Shown here: positions 5,176 through 5,978 of the stretch, piece after piece | How the letters are laid out: each line of letters starts with the position of its first letter | Numbering within the stretch: position 1 is the stretch's first letter | DNA from: Nitrosomonas sp. | GTDB lineage: Bacteria > Pseudomonadota > Gammaproteobacteria > Burkholderiales > Nitrosomonadaceae | Length of the DNA: 5,978 nucleotides | NCBI GenBank assembly: GCA_029881855.1 | Contig: JAOULU010000109.1 | Location: 1 to 5,978 of the forward strand | Reading direction: 5' to 3' | Notes under the pieces: model-generated | What the model saw: only the letters and a program-made list of their open reading frames with translations | Database searches by the model: none | What the model was told of the DNA's origin: nothing | Made by a program: the position numbers and the translations under genes

Positions 5176-5978
5176 TTCTTAAAAGTATCAATTGCTGTCC
5201 AATAGACAAGTTCTCATTATTATCATTCCATGATTTAATTTGCTTAATAGTTAAACCATAGCGACGAGCTATACCGTATAAAGTGTCTCCTTTCTTGACT
5301 GTATACACAGTGGTGCGCTGCTTATACCGCATTGGATTTGGTTTTTTACGTACAATACTAATATCCGAACCAAATGGTATAGGCGTTTGTGGCAATAGTA
5401 TTCTTTGCCCACGTTTCAGCTTTTCGTTTTGCGTTAGCCCATTCATTTTCCTTAGCTGATTCCTGCTGACTCCATTATTCTTGGCAAGTGTATTTAAGGC
5501 ATCACCTCTTTTGACCGTATAAATATGCCATGTCATAAGTGGTTCATCGAAAGAATTAATACGCTCTTGAAAAACTTCCGCCTTATCAACTGGCAATAAT
5601 ATCGTTCGTGGCTCACTCAAAACTTTCACGATTGGACGATTATAGGCAGGATTCAATGCTTTAAATTCATCCAGTGTAATACCCGCTAATTTTGCTACTA
5701 TTGCAGTATCAATATGATTATCCACCTTCACCTGAGCGAAATAGGGACGGTTCGGTATGGCTTTAAGTTGAATGTCATACCAAGCAGGATTAGCAATAAT
5801 ATTTTTAAGCGCCAGCAATTTAAAGACATGATGACGCGTTTCATCAGGCAACTTAAGGTGATGAAAGCTAGTAGGTTTACCTTTCTCAAGGTTTCTTTTG
5901 ACAGCTCGCTTAATCGCAGTTTGCCCCCAGTTATAAGCGGCAATAGCAATTTCCCAGCTATCAAATCTTTTATGCAGA
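5171..5978 (-). CDS. mltD: Membrane-bound lytic murein transglycosylase D (5'-partial, C-terminal part)
   Basis: Cleaves the MurNAc-GlcNAc bond of peptidoglycan with formation of 1,6-anhydro-MurNAc in the cell envelope. The frame is open from the right edge (first full codon at 5977) to TAA at 5173-5171, giving 268 residues; the signal peptide, any lipobox and the catalytic Glu lie outside. Visible residues 10-18 (IAIAAYNWG) are the conserved AYNxG end of the SLT catalytic domain, followed by LPDETRHHVFKLLAL, as in MltD. A degenerate LysM-like stretch (about 80-132) comes next. Two clear LysM peptidoglycan-binding repeats follow: 150-196 (5390-5530, YTVKRGD to ILLP) and 222-266 (5180-5314, YTVKKGDTLYGIA to QLILL). 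The C-terminus is only four residues beyond the second LysM, so that end is complete. A TTG at 5851 is not the start, because homology continues upstream of it. The gene converges on the GGDEF gene. Confidence 0.93.
   Translation of the reverse strand, partial: LHKRFDSWEIAIAAYNWGQTAIKRAVKRNLEKGKPTSFHHLKLPDETRHHVFKLLALKNIIANPAWYDIQLKAIPNRPYFAQVKVDNHIDTAIVAKLAGITLDEFKALNPAYNRPIVKVLSEPRTILLPVDKAEVFQERINSFDEPLMTWHIYTVKRGDALNTLAKNNGVSRNQLRKMNGLTQNEKLKRGQRILLPQTPIPFGSDISIVRKKPNPMRYKQRTTVYTVKKGDTLYGIARRYGLTIKQIKSWNDNNENLSIGQQLILLRT
5180..5314 (-). other. LysM repeat 2 of MltD
   Basis: Second LysM motif: YTVKKGDTLYGIARRYG, then IKQIKSWND and LSIGQQLILL. It is closer to the LysM consensus (GDTL) than repeat 1 (GDAL), and is separated from it by a basic, proline-containing linker. 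Confidence 0.88.
5390..5530 (-). other. LysM repeat 1 of MltD
   Basis: Peptidoglycan-binding LysM motif: it opens with YTVKRGDALNTLAK, contains the middle VSRNQLRKMNGL and ends KLKRGQRILLP. This is the full 45-47-residue pattern of the family. Confidence 0.85.

Noticed and set aside
5849..5851. TTG as the mltD start
   Set aside because: The frame continues upstream into the end of the SLT catalytic domain, so the gene is cut by the window edge rather than starting here.
5728..5964. Minus-strand 78-codon open frame
   Set aside because: A different frame within mltD, whose own frame shows the AYNWG motif and continuous homology here.

Overview
The window reads as ordinary chromosome of a moderately AT-rich proteobacterium, most likely a betaproteobacterium (Nitrosomonadales/Neisseriales-like). 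This is inferred from three things: a MetX that, from memory, resembles betaproteobacterial homoserine acyltransferases; a permease-less EIIA-HPr-EI phosphotransferase cluster whose HPr carries the Ser46 context recognised by HPr kinase; and an MltD-type lytic transglycosylase. No insertion sequence, phage gene, RNA gene, CRISPR array or defence system is visible.

Layout, left to right. At 1-992 (minus) lies metX, cut by the left edge just before its last catalytic residue. At 1116-3503 (minus) are three tightly overlapping genes transcribed in the order EIIA (mannose family), HPr (ptsH), enzyme I (ptsI). A 328-bp divergent intergenic region (3504-3831) follows. It is AT-rich and holds several dyads and repeats but no gene. 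At 3832-5043 (plus) is a GAF-GGDEF protein, a predicted diguanylate cyclase with an orphan HAMP-like N-terminus and an altered (RxxE) inhibitory site. A short convergent gap (5044-5170) separates it from mltD at 5171-5978 (minus), whose N-terminal part lies beyond the right edge.

How the genes fit together: enzyme I takes phosphate from PEP and passes it to HPr His15, which passes it to EIIA His9. No EIIB or EIIC is present here, so the chain probably serves regulation rather than sugar import, as in other bacteria with incomplete PTSs. The diguanylate cyclase shares the intergenic region with this cluster. Any link between PTS state and c-di-GMP is inference from adjacency only. metX (methionine synthesis) and mltD (peptidoglycan remodelling) look like unrelated housekeeping neighbours. 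No convincing novel system was found. The points most worth checking are the dyads in the divergent intergenic region and the RxxE site of the cyclase.
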